From the NCBI RefSeq assembly GCF_002944405.1, contig NZ_CP024307.1, forward strand, positions 1,632,501 to 1,696,500: 64,000 nucleotides of DNA, given 5' to 3'. Below the pieces are notes generated by a model. It had not been told where the DNA came from. It was given only the letters and a program-made list of their open reading frames with translations, and ran no database searches. Source of the DNA: Sinorhizobium fredii (lineage in GTDB: Bacteria; Pseudomonadota; Alphaproteobacteria; Rhizobiales; Rhizobiaceae). Position 1 is the stretch's first letter, and every line of letters starts with the position of its first letter. Of the stretch, positions 28,875-37,811 are shown in pieces. A program made the position numbers and the translations under genes.

Positions 28875-29891
28875 ATGAGCGAATCAAAGGCATTCATCTC
28901 GGGCTGCAAAGGCCTTTCCCTCACGGCAGAAGAGCGCAGCTTCTTCGCCGGCGAGCGCCCTTGGGGCTTCATTCTCTTCGGTCGCAACATCGGCGAGAAA
29001 GATCAGATCTGCGATCTCGTCGCGGCCCTGCGCGACAGCGTCGGCAATCCGAAAGCACCGGTCCTCATCGACCAGGAGGGCGGCCGCGTCCAGCGCATTC
29101 GCCCGCCGCTCGCGCAGCAATATCCGAGCGGTGCAGCCATCGGCGAGATCTACCGGCGCGACGTTGAAATGGGGCTGCGTGCCGCGTGGCTGCTCGGCCG
29201 CCTGCATGCCTTCGATCTCATGCGGCTCGGCATCACGGTCGACTGCCTGCCGGTTCTCGATGTGCCGGTGCCCGGCAGCCATGACGTCATCGGCAACCGG
29301 GCCTATGGCCACGATGCGGCGACCGTGACGGCGATCGGCCGTGCCGTCGGCGAGGGCCTGAAAGCGGGCGGCATGCTGCCGGTGATGAAGCACATGCCCG
29401 GCCATGGCCGCACCTTCGTGGATTCGCACCACAACCTGCCGGTGGTCGACGCCTCGCTGGACGAACTGAAGCGTGTCGATTTCCAGCCATTCGCCGCCAT
29501 GAAGGACGAGGTGATGGCGATGTCGGCGCATATGGTGTTCACGGCGATCGACCCCGACAATCCGGCAACCACCTCTTCCAAGGTCGTGCGGGAGATCATC
29601 CGCGGCTATATCGGCTTCGACGGCCTGTTGATGTCCGACGACGTTTCCATGAACGCACTTGCTGGCGATATGACCACCCGCGCCCGGGGGATTGTCGACG
29701 CAGGGCTCGATCTCGTCTTGCATTGCCACGGCATTATGGAAGAAATGAAGGCGGTCGCCGATGTCGTCCCGTTTCTGTCGGGCGACCGGCTGCGCCGCGC
29801 GAAGGCGGCCGAGGCCGCCTTCCGGCAGCCTGACGGTTCGGACGAAGACATATTGCGAGCGGAGTTCAATGCGATGTTCTCGCTCGCCTAG
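28875..29891 (+). CDS. nagZ: Beta-N-acetylhexosaminidase NagZ (glycoside hydrolase family 3)
   Basis: NagZ removes N-acetylglucosamine from anhydromuropeptides in the cytoplasm during cell-wall recycling. The 338-residue single-domain GH3 protein carries IDQEGGRVQR and the family motif KHMPGHG at residues 172-178, followed by DSHHNLP with the catalytic His loop. The nucleophile Asp is in GLLMSDDVSMNA. The ATG at 28875 fits the family start; a longer frame from 28770 reads through the terminator loop. It lies between the SPOR gene and scpA. Confidence 0.92.
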   Translation: MSESKAFISGCKGLSLTAEERSFFAGERPWGFILFGRNIGEKDQICDLVAALRDSVGNPKAPVLIDQEGGRVQRIRPPLAQQYPSGAAIGEIYRRDVEMGLRAAWLLGRLHAFDLMRLGITVDCLPVLDVPVPGSHDVIGNRAYGHDAATVTAIGRAVGEGLKAGGMLPVMKHMPGHGRTFVDSHHNLPVVDASLDELKRVDFQPFAAMKDEVMAMSAHMVFTAIDPDNPATTSSKVVREIIRGYIGFDGLLMSDDVSMNALAGDMTTRARGIVDAGLDLVLHCHGIMEEMKAVADVVPFLSGDRLRRAKAAEAAFRQPDGSDEDILRAEFNAMFSLA

Positions 29892-30002
29892 GGCATTCTG
29901 CTTGCGAGCGGATATGTCGAAGGCAGAAAAGATGCGTTGGATTCAAAGCGGTAGAGAGTTCTTTTGTGCCTTCGCATGAAGGTGGGGGCGCTCTAGTTGG
30001 TA

Positions 30003-30021
30003 AACGCGGCTACGCCGCGTT
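30003..30021 (+). promoter_or_regulatory. Short hairpin abutting the scpA ribosome site
   Basis: An 8-bp perfect stem AACGCGGC/GCCGCGTT with a TAC loop ends 2 bases before AAAGGG, the likely scpA ribosome site. It has no T-run, so it is probably an mRNA structure near the initiation region rather than a terminator. Confidence 0.45.
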
Positions 30022-30038
30022 GAAAGGGCATGGGGTCG

Positions 30039-30902
30039 ATGGGGTCTGACGAAAGGCAGGGGCAACCGGTGGCAAAGGCGCCGATGGAGCCTTTGTGGCA
30101 GGACGAGTCCGCCGATCGCGGCTTGCACGAGGAAGAACTCGTCGTCGACATTGGCGGCTTCGAGGGCCCGCTTGACCTGCTTCTGCATCTTGCGCGCAGC
30201 CAGCGCGTCGATCTTTCGCGAATCTCCGTTCTTGCGCTTGCCGAGCAGTATATCGCCTTCATCGAGCGGGCGCGCTCGATCCGCATCGAACTTGCCGCCG
30301 ATTACCTGGTGATGGCGGCATGGCTTGCCTATCTGAAGTCGCGCCTGCTGATTCCCCAGCAGTCGAAGGACGAGGGGCCCTCGGGCGAGGAAATGGCGTC
30401 CGCCCTGGCTTTTCGGCTGAAGCGTCTCGAGGCGATGCGCGATGCCGCGACGCGGCTGGTCAACCGCAACAGGCTGGGCCGAGACGTCTTCGGACGCGGT
30501 GCGCCTGAGCACCTCGTATCGGAACGAAAGTCCGGCTACGACGCTTCGCTCTACGACTTGCTGACGGCCTACGCTACGCTCCGCCAACGGCAGGCGATAA
30601 CCCAGGTGACGATCGAGAAGCGCCATGTCTGGTCGCTTGCCGATGCGCGCCTCATCCTCGCCCGGATGGTCGGCAGCCTCGAAGACTGGACCGCGCTCGA
30701 TCATTTCCTCATCCGCTACATGACGGGCCCGAAGGAGCGTGCAACGGCGATCGCAAGTTCTTTTGCCGCGTCGCTCGAGCTGGTGCGGGAGGGACGGTTG
30801 GAAATCCGGCAGGAGGCCGCTTTCGCACCAATCTATCTAAGGCGAGGGCCGAAGCCGATCGATGCCGCGACCCTTGCGGAAATGGAGGCAGCGCGTGGCT
30901 GA
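30039..30902 (+). CDS. scpA: Segregation and condensation protein ScpA
   Basis: ScpA is the kleisin subunit of the SMC-ScpAB condensin that organises and separates chromosomes. The protein has about 287 residues. It has the kleisin N-terminal signature (FEGPLDLLLHLARSQRVD, then ISVLALAEQYIAFI) and a C-terminal winged-helix region. AAAGGG at 30023-30028 is too close to the ATG at 30030, so I prefer the ATG at 30039. The stop overlaps the scpB start. Confidence 0.92.
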   Translation: MGSDERQGQPVAKAPMEPLWQDESADRGLHEEELVVDIGGFEGPLDLLLHLARSQRVDLSRISVLALAEQYIAFIERARSIRIELAADYLVMAAWLAYLKSRLLIPQQSKDEGPSGEEMASALAFRLKRLEAMRDAATRLVNRNRLGRDVFGRGAPEHLVSERKSGYDASLYDLLTAYATLRQRQAITQVTIEKRHVWSLADARLILARMVGSLEDWTALDHFLIRYMTGPKERATAIASSFAASLELVREGRLEIRQEAAFAPIYLRRGPKPIDAATLAEMEAARG

Positions 30903-31620
30903 GGCGCAAAAATTCCTGCCCGGACTACCCGACGACGAGGATGAGCTCGAGGTGTTCATCGATCCAGGGCTGGCGGAGGAGGCGGAGCGGATCGCCGAAG
31001 CGCTCGTCTTCGCATCGGCGCAGCCAATCTCCGAGAGCTATATCGCCAGCCGGATACCCCGTGGTGTCGATGTCGGCCGTGTCATGGCACGGCTGAAAGC
31101 GTCCTATGCGAGCCGCGGCGTCAATCTCGTTCAGGTCGCCGACCACTGGGCGTTCCGCACCGCGGCCGATCTCTCCTTCGTCGTGCAAACTGACGAGCAG
31201 GAGATCAAGAAGCTCTCGCGCGCCGCGCTCGAAGTCCTGGCCATTATCGCCTATCACCAGCCGGTGACGCGTGCGGAGATCGAGGACATCCGCGGCGTTC
31301 AGACCTCCAAAGGCACGCTCGATGTACTGATGGAGGCGGGCTGGGTGCGGTTTCGCGGCCGAAGACGCACGCCGGGGCGGCCGGTCACATTCGGAACGAC
31401 GCGGGATTTCCTCGATCACTTCGGGCTGGAAGAAATCCGCGATCTCCCGGGCATCGAGGAATTGAAGGGCGCCGGTCTCCTGTCCGGTCGGGTTCCCTCC
31501 AACCTGCATATCCCGGTCCCTGTCGGTGAGGACGAACTTTCAGACAATGAGGATCCCATCACCCAGATGGACCTCGAGGAACTGGGCCTCTTGACTCCGA
31601 AGGCTGAAGGGGACGATTAG
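30895..31620 (+). CDS. scpB: Segregation and condensation protein ScpB
   Basis: ScpB is the winged-helix dimer partner of ScpA in the SMC complex. It has about 241 residues, with the conserved LSRAALEVLAIIAYHQPVTR and GRPVTFGTTRDFLDHFGL segments. I start it at the GTG at 30895: GGAGG lies 7 bases upstream inside the end of scpA, and the 8-base overlap fits coupled translation of a complex with fixed stoichiometry. The acidic C-terminal tail (EDELSDNEDPITQMDLEE) is typical of rhizobial ScpB. Confidence 0.92.
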   Translation: MAEAQKFLPGLPDDEDELEVFIDPGLAEEAERIAEALVFASAQPISESYIASRIPRGVDVGRVMARLKASYASRGVNLVQVADHWAFRTAADLSFVVQTDEQEIKKLSRAALEVLAIIAYHQPVTRAEIEDIRGVQTSKGTLDVLMEAGWVRFRGRRRTPGRPVTFGTTRDFLDHFGLEEIRDLPGIEELKGAGLLSGRVPSNLHIPVPVGEDELSDNEDPITQMDLEELGLLTPKAEGDD

Positions 31621-31691
31621 GAATCCTGAGTGGGGCTATCGGCTTTAGGGCCGCTATCCCTCCGGAAGGCCTTCGGTCAAGGAATGCGGGC

Positions 31692-32801
31692 ATGGGTTCA
31701 GACACGCTCAACGGCGCCGTTGCGACGACGAGACGCCAGGGTGTGTCCTTTGCGGCGAGCCTCGCATTCGAAAACATCAGCCACCGCTATCACTCGAAGG
31801 ACACGATCAAGAACGTCTCGCTGACTGCCGAGGCCGGCGAAGTGCTGTGCCTGCTCGGCCCCTCCGGGTCCGGCAAGACAACCTTGCTGCGGATCGCGGC
31901 CGGCATCGAGATGCAGACCGGCGGCCGGCTTCTGCTGAACGGGCAGGAAATATCCGGTCCCTCCGTCTTCCTGCCGCCGGAAAGGCGTGGCGTCGGGCTG
32001 ATGTTCCAGGATTTCGCGCTCTTCCCGCACATGACCATTCGCGACAATGTCTGCTTCGGCTTGAACGACCTGCCGAAGAAGGAGGCTTTGATCCAGGCCG
32101 ATGCGGCGCTCGATCGCGTGGGGCTGTTTCATTACGCAGATCGTTACCCGCATGTGCTTTCAGGCGGCGAGCAGCAACGGGTGGCGCTCGCGCGGGCGCT
32201 CGCCCCGCGGCCGGCGGTGCTGTTGATGGACGAGCCTTTCTCCGGTCTCGATTCCCGCCTGAAGGATTCCATTCGTGCCGATACGCTGGCGATCCTCCGC
32301 GAAACGCGGGCGACGGCGATCGTCGTCACCCATGACGCGGAAGAGGCCATGCGCATGGCCGACCGTATAGCGCTCCTGAAGGATGGCTGCCTCGTTCAGG
32401 TCGGCACCGCCGACGAGCTCTATCGCAAGCCCTGCAATCTGTTTGCCGCCGGGTTCTTCTCCGAGATCAACGTGTTCGATGCGCGTGTGCGCGGCGGCCG
32501 CGTCGAAACGCCGCTCGGTGACGTGCCTGCCGGGGAATACAAGGAGGGGCAGCCCTTGAGCGTGGCGGTGCGGCTCTCCGGTGTTCAGTTGAAGCCGGAG
32601 GGCGGCGACATCCCGGCGCGCATCCTGTCTCGACGCTTCCTGGGCGTCGTCGAGTTGCTGGAACTCGCCGTGCCGCAGTCGGAGCGGACGGTACGGGCCC
32701 GCATTCGGGCCGATCTGTTGCCGACAGGATTGCGTGACGTCACGCTTTCCGTTAACGAGCGCGACATATTGGTGTTTGAAAAAGACGCCTCGACATCTTA
32801 G
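31692..32801 (+). CDS. Orphan ABC transporter ATPase (FbpC/PotA-like, with TOBE domain)
   Basis: The 369-residue ATPase has a complete ATP-binding set: Walker A GPSGSGKTT, signature LSGGEQQRVALARAL, Walker B VLLMDEPFSGLD and the H-loop VVTHD. The C-terminal 120 residues look like a TOBE_2 domain, as in importers for ferric iron, polyamines or sulfate. No permease or binding protein is nearby, so substrate and partners are unknown. It sits between scpB and tatA in the same direction, 71 bases after scpB. I would not name a substrate. Confidence 0.82.
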   Translation: MGSDTLNGAVATTRRQGVSFAASLAFENISHRYHSKDTIKNVSLTAEAGEVLCLLGPSGSGKTTLLRIAAGIEMQTGGRLLLNGQEISGPSVFLPPERRGVGLMFQDFALFPHMTIRDNVCFGLNDLPKKEALIQADAALDRVGLFHYADRYPHVLSGGEQQRVALARALAPRPAVLLMDEPFSGLDSRLKDSIRADTLAILRETRATAIVVTHDAEEAMRMADRIALLKDGCLVQVGTADELYRKPCNLFAAGFFSEINVFDARVRGGRVETPLGDVPAGEYKEGQPLSVAVRLSGVQLKPEGGDIPARILSRRFLGVVELLELAVPQSERTVRARIRADLLPTGLRDVTLSVNERDILVFEKDASTS

Positions 32802-32892
32802 GTTCGGTCACAATGACGGCGCGCCTTCAAGCGGCGCCTGAAAAATGACAACGTGATGGCTTTGAATCGATAAAGCCTGAGGGAGTAAGTGG

Positions 32893-33099
32893 ATGGGTTC
32901 GTTTAGCATCTGGCATTGGCTGATCGTCCTGGTGGTCGTGCTGCTGTTGTTTGGTCGTGGCAAGATCCCGGAATTGATGGGCGACGTTGCCAAGGGCATC
33001 AAGAACTTCAAGAAGGGCATGACCGACGAGGACGCTGCCTCGGCCGACAAGACGATCGACGGCAAGACCGTCGAGCACAAGTCCGACGAAGTCCGCTGA
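32893..33099 (+). CDS. tatA: Twin-arginine translocase subunit TatA
   Basis: TatA is a 68-residue single-span protein that polymerises to form the Tat export pore for folded proteins. The N-terminal helix ([15 protein letters not shown]), the hinge [12 protein letters not shown] and the amphipathic helix [11 protein letters not shown] are all present. It begins the tatABC cluster, 90 bases after the ABC ATPase gene. Confidence 0.95.
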   Translation: MGSFSIWHWLIVLVVVLLLFGRGKIPELMGDVAKGIKNFKKGMTDEDAASADKTIDGKTVEHKSDEVR

Positions 33100-33169
33100 C
33101 GATCGGAAATGGCCAACCGGCGCGCCTAGCGTCCGGTGAGCCGCATTACGGGTTTGTAGGGCGCGTCGG

Positions 33170-33883
33170 ATGCTTGATATCGGCTGGACCGAGCTTGTTG
33201 TTATTGCAATCGTCTTGATCGTCGTCGTCGGACCGAAGGACCTGCCGCCCATGCTGCGGGCCTTCGGACGAATGACGGGGCGGATGCGGGGCATGGCCTC
33301 CGACTTCCGCCGCCAGTTCGATGAAGCGCTGCGGGAGGCCGATCTCGACGAGGTTCGCAAGACGATCAGCGATGCGCAAAGCCTCAATCCGACCACCGCA
33401 TTGCGCGATGCCATGAACCCGCTGCGGCAGCTCGGAAACGAGATCAAATCCGATCTGCAAAGGGCGACGACGCCCGACGCTCCGGCCCAACCGGTCGCGC
33501 CCGAGGCTCCTGTCACGCCTGCACCACAAATCGAGCCGGCGACTGCGCCCGCTGGAATGCCGGCGAAGCCGGTCGAGACGGTGGCAGCCGCGGCCGTCGG
33601 GTCTGCCTCCCGGCAGATGCAACGCGCAGCGGCGGACGAGGTAAAGGTGGCGGAATCGAAGGCGCCCGAGGCGACGCCGAAGCGTGCCGCTAACCCGAGA
33701 GCAGCTTCGCAGAAGGCGGCGAGCGCCAAGGGACCGGCAATCAAGGCAGCCACCAAGAAAGCCGCCGCTACGGCCGCGCCGAAGAAAGCGGCGACTAGGA
33801 AGACCACAGCCGGCGACCGCGTGGCCCCCGTCGGAACCGAGAAGACAAGCGCATCTGCGCGCAAGAAAAAAGGTGACGCATGA
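33170..33883 (+). CDS. tatB: Twin-arginine translocase subunit TatB with Ala/Lys-rich tail
   Basis: TatB works with TatC as the receptor for twin-arginine signal peptides. The first about 90 residues are standard: MLDIGWTELVVIAIVLIVVVG, the hinge VGPKDLPPMLRAFG and the amphipathic helix. The protein is 237 residues because of a long Pro/Ala-rich segment and a very basic C-terminal tail (AATKKAAATAAPKKAATRK-type). Its stop overlaps the tatC start by 4 bases. Confidence 0.94.
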   Translation: MLDIGWTELVVIAIVLIVVVGPKDLPPMLRAFGRMTGRMRGMASDFRRQFDEALREADLDEVRKTISDAQSLNPTTALRDAMNPLRQLGNEIKSDLQRATTPDAPAQPVAPEAPVTPAPQIEPATAPAGMPAKPVETVAAAAVGSASRQMQRAAADEVKVAESKAPEATPKRAANPRAASQKAASAKGPAIKAATKKAAATAAPKKAATRKTTAGDRVAPVGTEKTSASARKKKGDA

Positions 33884-34722
33884 GCGGCGATATCGAGGAC
33901 AAGCCGCAGCCGTTGATCGAGCACCTGATCGAGCTTAGGGCGCGGTTGATGTGGGCGGTCGGCGCGTTCTTCGTCGCTTTCCTGGTCTGCTTCTATTTCG
34001 CCAAGCAGCTGTTCAATCTCCTCGTCCTGCCGTTCAAGTGGGCGGTGAGCTGGGCCGGTCTCAGCCATCGTAACGTGGAACTCATCTACACCGCGCCGCA
34101 GGAGTTTTTCTTCACCCAGATCAAGGTGGCGATGTTCGGCGCGCTGGTGATCGCCTTTCCGGTAATCGCCTCGCAGGTCTATAAGTTCGTCGCGCCCGGG
34201 CTCTACAAGAACGAGCGCGCCGCCTTCCTGCCGTTCCTGGTTGCGTCTCCACTCCTTTTCCTGCTCGGCGGGGCGCTGGTTTACTTCTTCTTCACCCCGA
34301 TGGTCATGTGGTTCTTCCTGGCCATGGAGCAGGGCGGTGGAGAGGGGCAGGTTGCGATCCAGCTGCTGCCGAAGGTCTCGGAATATCTGAGCCTGATCAT
34401 GTCGCTGGTGTTCGCCTTCGGTCTGGTCTTCCAGTTGCCGGTCGTCACCACGCTACTGGCGCGCGTCGGTTTCGTCACCTCGCAGGGGCTCGCCGAGAAG
34501 CGCAAATATGCGATCGTCATCGCTTTCATCGTCGCGGCCGTGCTGACGCCGCCGGATCCGGTTTCCCAGATCGGTCTTGCGCTGCCAGCCATCCTTCTCT
34601 ACGAGATTTCAATCTATACGGCGCGACTCGTTGAAAGGCAGCGGGAAGCTGAATCACTTGCAGGCGAGTCTGCGTCTTCGCAGGAAGGTTCTTCGGGTAC
34701 GGTCGGGCCCGCCCAGGGCTGA
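33880..34722 (+). CDS. tatC: Twin-arginine translocase subunit TatC
   Basis: TatC is the six-span core of the Tat receptor complex and binds the RR motif. The 280-residue protein has the conserved N-terminus LIEHLIELRARLMW and six hydrophobic segments, with the conserved FTPPDPVSQ-type loop (VLTPPDPVSQIGLALP) before the fifth span. The C-terminus extends about 25 residues beyond the last span. ATGA overlap with tatB indicates coupling. Confidence 0.95.
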   Translation: MSGDIEDKPQPLIEHLIELRARLMWAVGAFFVAFLVCFYFAKQLFNLLVLPFKWAVSWAGLSHRNVELIYTAPQEFFFTQIKVAMFGALVIAFPVIASQVYKFVAPGLYKNERAAFLPFLVASPLLFLLGGALVYFFFTPMVMWFFLAMEQGGGEGQVAIQLLPKVSEYLSLIMSLVFAFGLVFQLPVVTTLLARVGFVTSQGLAEKRKYAIVIAFIVAAVLTPPDPVSQIGLALPAILLYEISIYTARLVERQREAESLAGESASSQEGSSGTVGPAQG

Positions 34723-34739
34723 TCTAATCGCGCCGTGAC

Positions 34740-34841
34740 CTGCAGCGCCGCGCGTTTTATCAGACGCGCAAAGGTCGCTGTAGCACTTCGAATTGCTGCA
34801 TGTCTCCTCAAATCGAGGTCGATCTGAGGAGACATGCAGCA
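34740..34841. repeat. RIME1-like intergenic mosaic element (two palindromes)
   Basis: A 102-base element made of two dyads. The left one pairs CTGCAGCG with CGCTGTAG (34740-34747 and 34776-34783) around an inner GCGCGT/ACGCGC stem. The right one is a 48-base near-perfect palindrome (34794-34841; 17-bp outer arm, one A-C mismatch, then ATCGA/TCGAT). Length, two-palindrome layout and sequence match my memory of the rhizobial RIME1 repeat. It fills the gap between tatC and serS and ends 20 bases before the serS ATG. Confidence 0.75.
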
Positions 34842-34887
34842 GACCAACGCGTGGGACGACTATGCTCGACATCAAATGGATTCGTGA
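34834..34887 (+). other. Possible 17-codon leader ORF overlapping the serS start
   Basis: The right arm of the RIME1-like palindrome reads GAGGAGACATG, a strong ribosome site placed directly before an ATG. From there 17 codons run to a TGA at 34885-34887, in another frame and 26 bases past the serS ATG. This may be chance, but its geometry could couple or compete with serS initiation. Confidence 0.3.
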
Positions 34888-36145
34888 GAATGCTGGCCTG
34901 CTCGACAATGCGCTGGCGAAGCGGGGCGCGGAGCCGTTGTCGGCATCGCTGATCGCGCTTGACGAGCGCCGCCGCACGGTCTTGCAATCGCTGCAGGAGA
35001 TGCAGTCGCGCCGCAACGCCGCCTCGAAGGAAATCGGCGCCGCCATGGCGCAGAAGAACGGCGAACTCGCGGAAAAGCTCAAGGCCGAGGTCGCCGAACT
35101 CAAGGACGCCCTGCCGGCTGCCGAAGAGGAAAGCCGCCGGATCGAAGCCGAGCTCAACGATACGCTCTCGCGCATCCCGAACGTTCCGCTTGAGGACGTC
35201 CCGGTCGGTCCGGACGAGAGCGGCAATGTCGTGAAGCGCACCGTCGGCGCCAAGCCCACGTGGAATCACAAGCCGCTCGAGCATTTCGAAATCGGCGAAG
35301 CCTTGGGGTTCATGGACTTCGAAGGGGCCGCACGCATTGCCGGCTCGCGCTTCACCATTCTGAAGGGTCAGCTTGCCCGCCTGGAGCGCGCCCTCGGCCA
35401 ATTCATGCTGGACCTGCATACGCAGGAGCACGGCTATATCGAGGTGCAGCCGCCACTGCTCGTCCGCGACGATGCGATGTATGGAACCGGCCAGCTGCCG
35501 AAATTCGCGGAAGATCTCTTCCGCACGACGGACGATCGCTGGCTGATCCCGACGGCGGAGGTTCCGCTGACGAACATGGTGCGCGAGCAGATCCTCGAGG
35601 GCGAAAAGCTGCCGCTGCGCTTCACGGCCCTGACGCCATGCTTCCGCTCGGAGGCGGGGTCTGCCGGCCGCGACACACGCGGCATGCTACGCCAGCATCA
35701 GTTCAACAAGGTCGAACTGGTGTCGATCACCGACGCCGAGACCTCGATCGACGAGCATGAGCGGATGACGGCCTGCGCCGAGGAGGTGCTGAAAGGGCTC
35801 GGGCTCCACTACCGGGTCATGACGCTCTGCACCGGCGACATGGGCTTCGGCGCACGCAAGACCTACGATATCGAGGTCTGGCTGCCGGGGCAGGATACTT
35901 ACCGCGAAATCTCGTCCTGCTCGGTCTGCGGCGACTTCCAGGCGCGGCGCATGAATGCACGCTACCGCACCAAGGAGGAAAAGGGCACGAAGTTCGTCCA
36001 TACGCTGAACGGTTCCGGCGTCGCTGTCGGCCGCGCGCTGATCGCCGTCATCGAGAATTATCTGAATGACGACGGCTCGGTCTCCGTTCCGGAGGTTCTC
36101 GTCCCCTATATGGGCGGTCTTAGACGCATCGAGAAGGCGGCCTGA
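34862..36145 (+). CDS. serS: Seryl-tRNA synthetase
   Basis: This class II synthetase charges tRNA-Ser (and tRNA-Sec where present). It has 427 residues. The N-terminal two-helix coiled coil that holds the tRNA long arm covers about residues 30-100. Class II motif 2 appears as [25 protein letters not shown] sequence, and motif 3 near the C-terminus contains [17 protein letters not shown]. The ATG at 34862 matches the family start; its own ribosome site is weak (GTGGGA), which makes the upstream RIME1-like element relevant. Confidence 0.95.
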   Translation: MLDIKWIRENAGLLDNALAKRGAEPLSASLIALDERRRTVLQSLQEMQSRRNAASKEIGAAMAQKNGELAEKLKAEVAELKDALPAAEEESRRIEAELNDTLSRIPNVPLEDVPVGPDESGNVVKRTVGAKPTWNHKPLEHFEIGEALGFMDFEGAARIAGSRFTILKGQLARLERALGQFMLDLHTQEHGYIEVQPPLLVRDDAMYGTGQLPKFAEDLFRTTDDRWLIPTAEVPLTNMVREQILEGEKLPLRFTALTPCFRSEAGSAGRDTRGMLRQHQFNKVELVSITDAETSIDEHERMTACAEEVLKGLGLHYRVMTLCTGDMGFGARKTYDIEVWLPGQDTYREISSCSVCGDFQARRMNARYRTKEEKGTKFVHTLNGSGVAVGRALIAVIENYLNDDGSVSVPEVLVPYMGGLRRIEKAA

Positions 36146-36171
36146 AGCGCGGGCAAGCGAAAGAGACCGGC

Positions 36172-36942
36172 ATGCGCATCCTGCTGACCAATGACGATGG
36201 CATTCATGCCGAAGGGCTTTCTGTCCTCGAGCGGATCGCCCTGACGATCTCGGACGATGTCTGGGTCGTCGCTCCGGAAGTGGACCAGAGCGGCCTTGCC
36301 CATTCGCTGACGCTGTCGGAGCCGCTGCGATTGCGGCAGGTGGCGGAGAGGCGTTTCGCCCTCAGGGGAACGCCGACCGACTGCGTCATCATGGCAGCGC
36401 GAAAGATCCTCGACCGTAGGCCGGATCTCGTCCTTTCGGGCGTCAATATCGGCGCCAATCTCGCCGACGACGTCACCTATTCAGGCACGGTCGCCGGCGC
36501 AATCGAGGGCACACTGCAGGGAATCCGGTCGATCGCCGTCAGCCAGGCTTACCGGCATGCCGTCGGCGGCGCAGTCTCATGGGACGTGGCCGAGACCCAT
36601 GCGCCCGCCCTGATCCGTACCTTGATGGATGTCGCGCTTCCGGATGGCACGCTCCTCAATGTGAACTTCCCCGATTGCGCGGCCGATGCGGTGGCGGGCG
36701 TCGAAGTGACCTCACAAGGCAAGCTCGAATTCGGCCTCAGCATCGACGAACGCATCGATGGCCGCGGATTTCCCTATTTCTGGCTCCGCTTCGGCGAGCG
36801 CTCCGGCGACTTCCGCTCCGGCACCGACATTCACGCTGTGCGCGAAAACCGGATTTCGGTAACCCCGCTTAAACTGGATATGACCGACTATACCGTCCAG
36901 GAGCGCATTGCGCGCGCACTGCGGGAAGGGACAGGCGCTTGA
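36172..36942 (+). CDS. surE: 5'/3'-nucleotidase SurE
   Basis: SurE is a metal-dependent nucleoside monophosphatase linked to stationary-phase survival. The 256-residue protein starts [10 protein letters not shown], with the metal-binding Asp8 and Asp9, and has the conserved [21 protein letters not shown] loop that supplies the Asn ligand. Its stop overlaps the TTG start of the next gene, a Pcm-like methyltransferase. surE-pcm linkage is widespread in Proteobacteria. Confidence 0.95.
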   Translation: MRILLTNDDGIHAEGLSVLERIALTISDDVWVVAPEVDQSGLAHSLTLSEPLRLRQVAERRFALRGTPTDCVIMAARKILDRRPDLVLSGVNIGANLADDVTYSGTVAGAIEGTLQGIRSIAVSQAYRHAVGGAVSWDVAETHAPALIRTLMDVALPDGTLLNVNFPDCAADAVAGVEVTSQGKLEFGLSIDERIDGRGFPYFWLRFGERSGDFRSGTDIHAVRENRISVTPLKLDMTDYTVQERIARALREGTGA

Positions 36943-37592
36943 ACGGACGCGTTTCGCAGCAGGAAGGCTTTGCAGCGATGGCGCTGCGCCTTCGTTCCGC
37001 CGGCGTGGTCAATCACGATTTGCTCAAGGCCGTCGAGCAGACGCCGCGCAGCATTTTCTGTCCGCCGCAGTACCAGGACGAGGTCTATTCCAAACGATTG
37101 ATACCGCTCGACTGCGGTTCGTTCATGGAAGGTTGTGACTTTGCAGTCCGCCTGCTGCATTGCCTGAACATCAAACCGGGCCAGCGGATTCTCGAGGTCG
37201 GGACAGGCAGCGGCTTCACCGCCGCAGTGATGGGGCGCATCGCCGAACGCATCCTGACGATCGACCGCTACCAGACATTGGTGAGTTCGGCGCAGAAGAA
37301 CCTCGAAAAAGCTGGCATCCGCAATGTCGTGGTCAGGCAGGCGGATGGCAGTTCCGGAGTGCCGGGCGAGGGGACCTTCGACCGAATTCTTATCACCGCC
37401 GCCTTCGGCAGCCTGCCTCGAATGTTTTCCGACCATCTCGTCTCCGGCGGTACTCTGCTCGTGCCGATCATGATGAGCGAAACACAGTGCCGCATCGTGC
37501 GGGTCAGCCGCACGGGCAGCCGTTTCGATCGTGAAGACCTGTTCGATGCGCCCTATCTTCCGATCGTACCGCAGCTCGCATCGTTTCTTTGA
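36939..37592 (+). CDS. pcm: Pcm-like protein-L-isoaspartate O-methyltransferase
   Basis: The 217-residue SAM methyltransferase of the PCMT family is identified by SAM motif [16 protein letters not shown] near residue 84 and by its surE context; Pcm enzymes methylate isoaspartyl residues for repair. The usual TxSxP substrate segment is replaced by [12 protein letters not shown], so activity is unproven. The TTG at 36939 overlaps the surE stop and follows GGGAAGGG; an ATG at 36978 with AGGAAGG upstream is a plausible alternative start. It is the second Pcm-like gene in the window. Confidence 0.82.
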   Translation: MNGRVSQQEGFAAMALRLRSAGVVNHDLLKAVEQTPRSIFCPPQYQDEVYSKRLIPLDCGSFMEGCDFAVRLLHCLNIKPGQRILEVGTGSGFTAAVMGRIAERILTIDRYQTLVSSAQKNLEKAGIRNVVVRQADGSSGVPGEGTFDRILITAAFGSLPRMFSDHLVSGGTLLVPIMMSETQCRIVRVSRTGSRFDREDLFDAPYLPIVPQLASFL

Positions 37593-37811
37593 TGGACGGG
37601 TGATCTGATTCTCGGCTGCCGGAGGTGGCTGAGGCACCGCTGCGCCGTTCCCTCGACGCAGCAAACCCCTTGCGGATCAGCCTGTTAACCCATTCTTAAC
37701 CAAATCCAGCTTCGCGCAAGCTTCAGCCCTTAGCCCGGACGGGCACGATGGCTGAAGGCGCGCTTGCCTCGACGGCGACCCGCTCCCTCGTGCCAGTGAC
37801 GGAGACGGTGG
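37593..37811. other. Intergenic region upstream of the conserved hypothetical gene
   Basis: About 220 bases with GTTAACCCATTCTTAACC at 37684-37701, a direct repeat of TTAACC. No terminator or RNA gene is evident; it probably contains the promoter of the following gene. Confidence 0.4.

Noticed and set aside
34794..34841. T-box or attenuator for serS
   Set aside because: T-box leaders are rare in alphaproteobacteria, no specifier or T-box sequence is seen, and the hairpin lacks a T-run. The layout matches a RIME1-like repeat.
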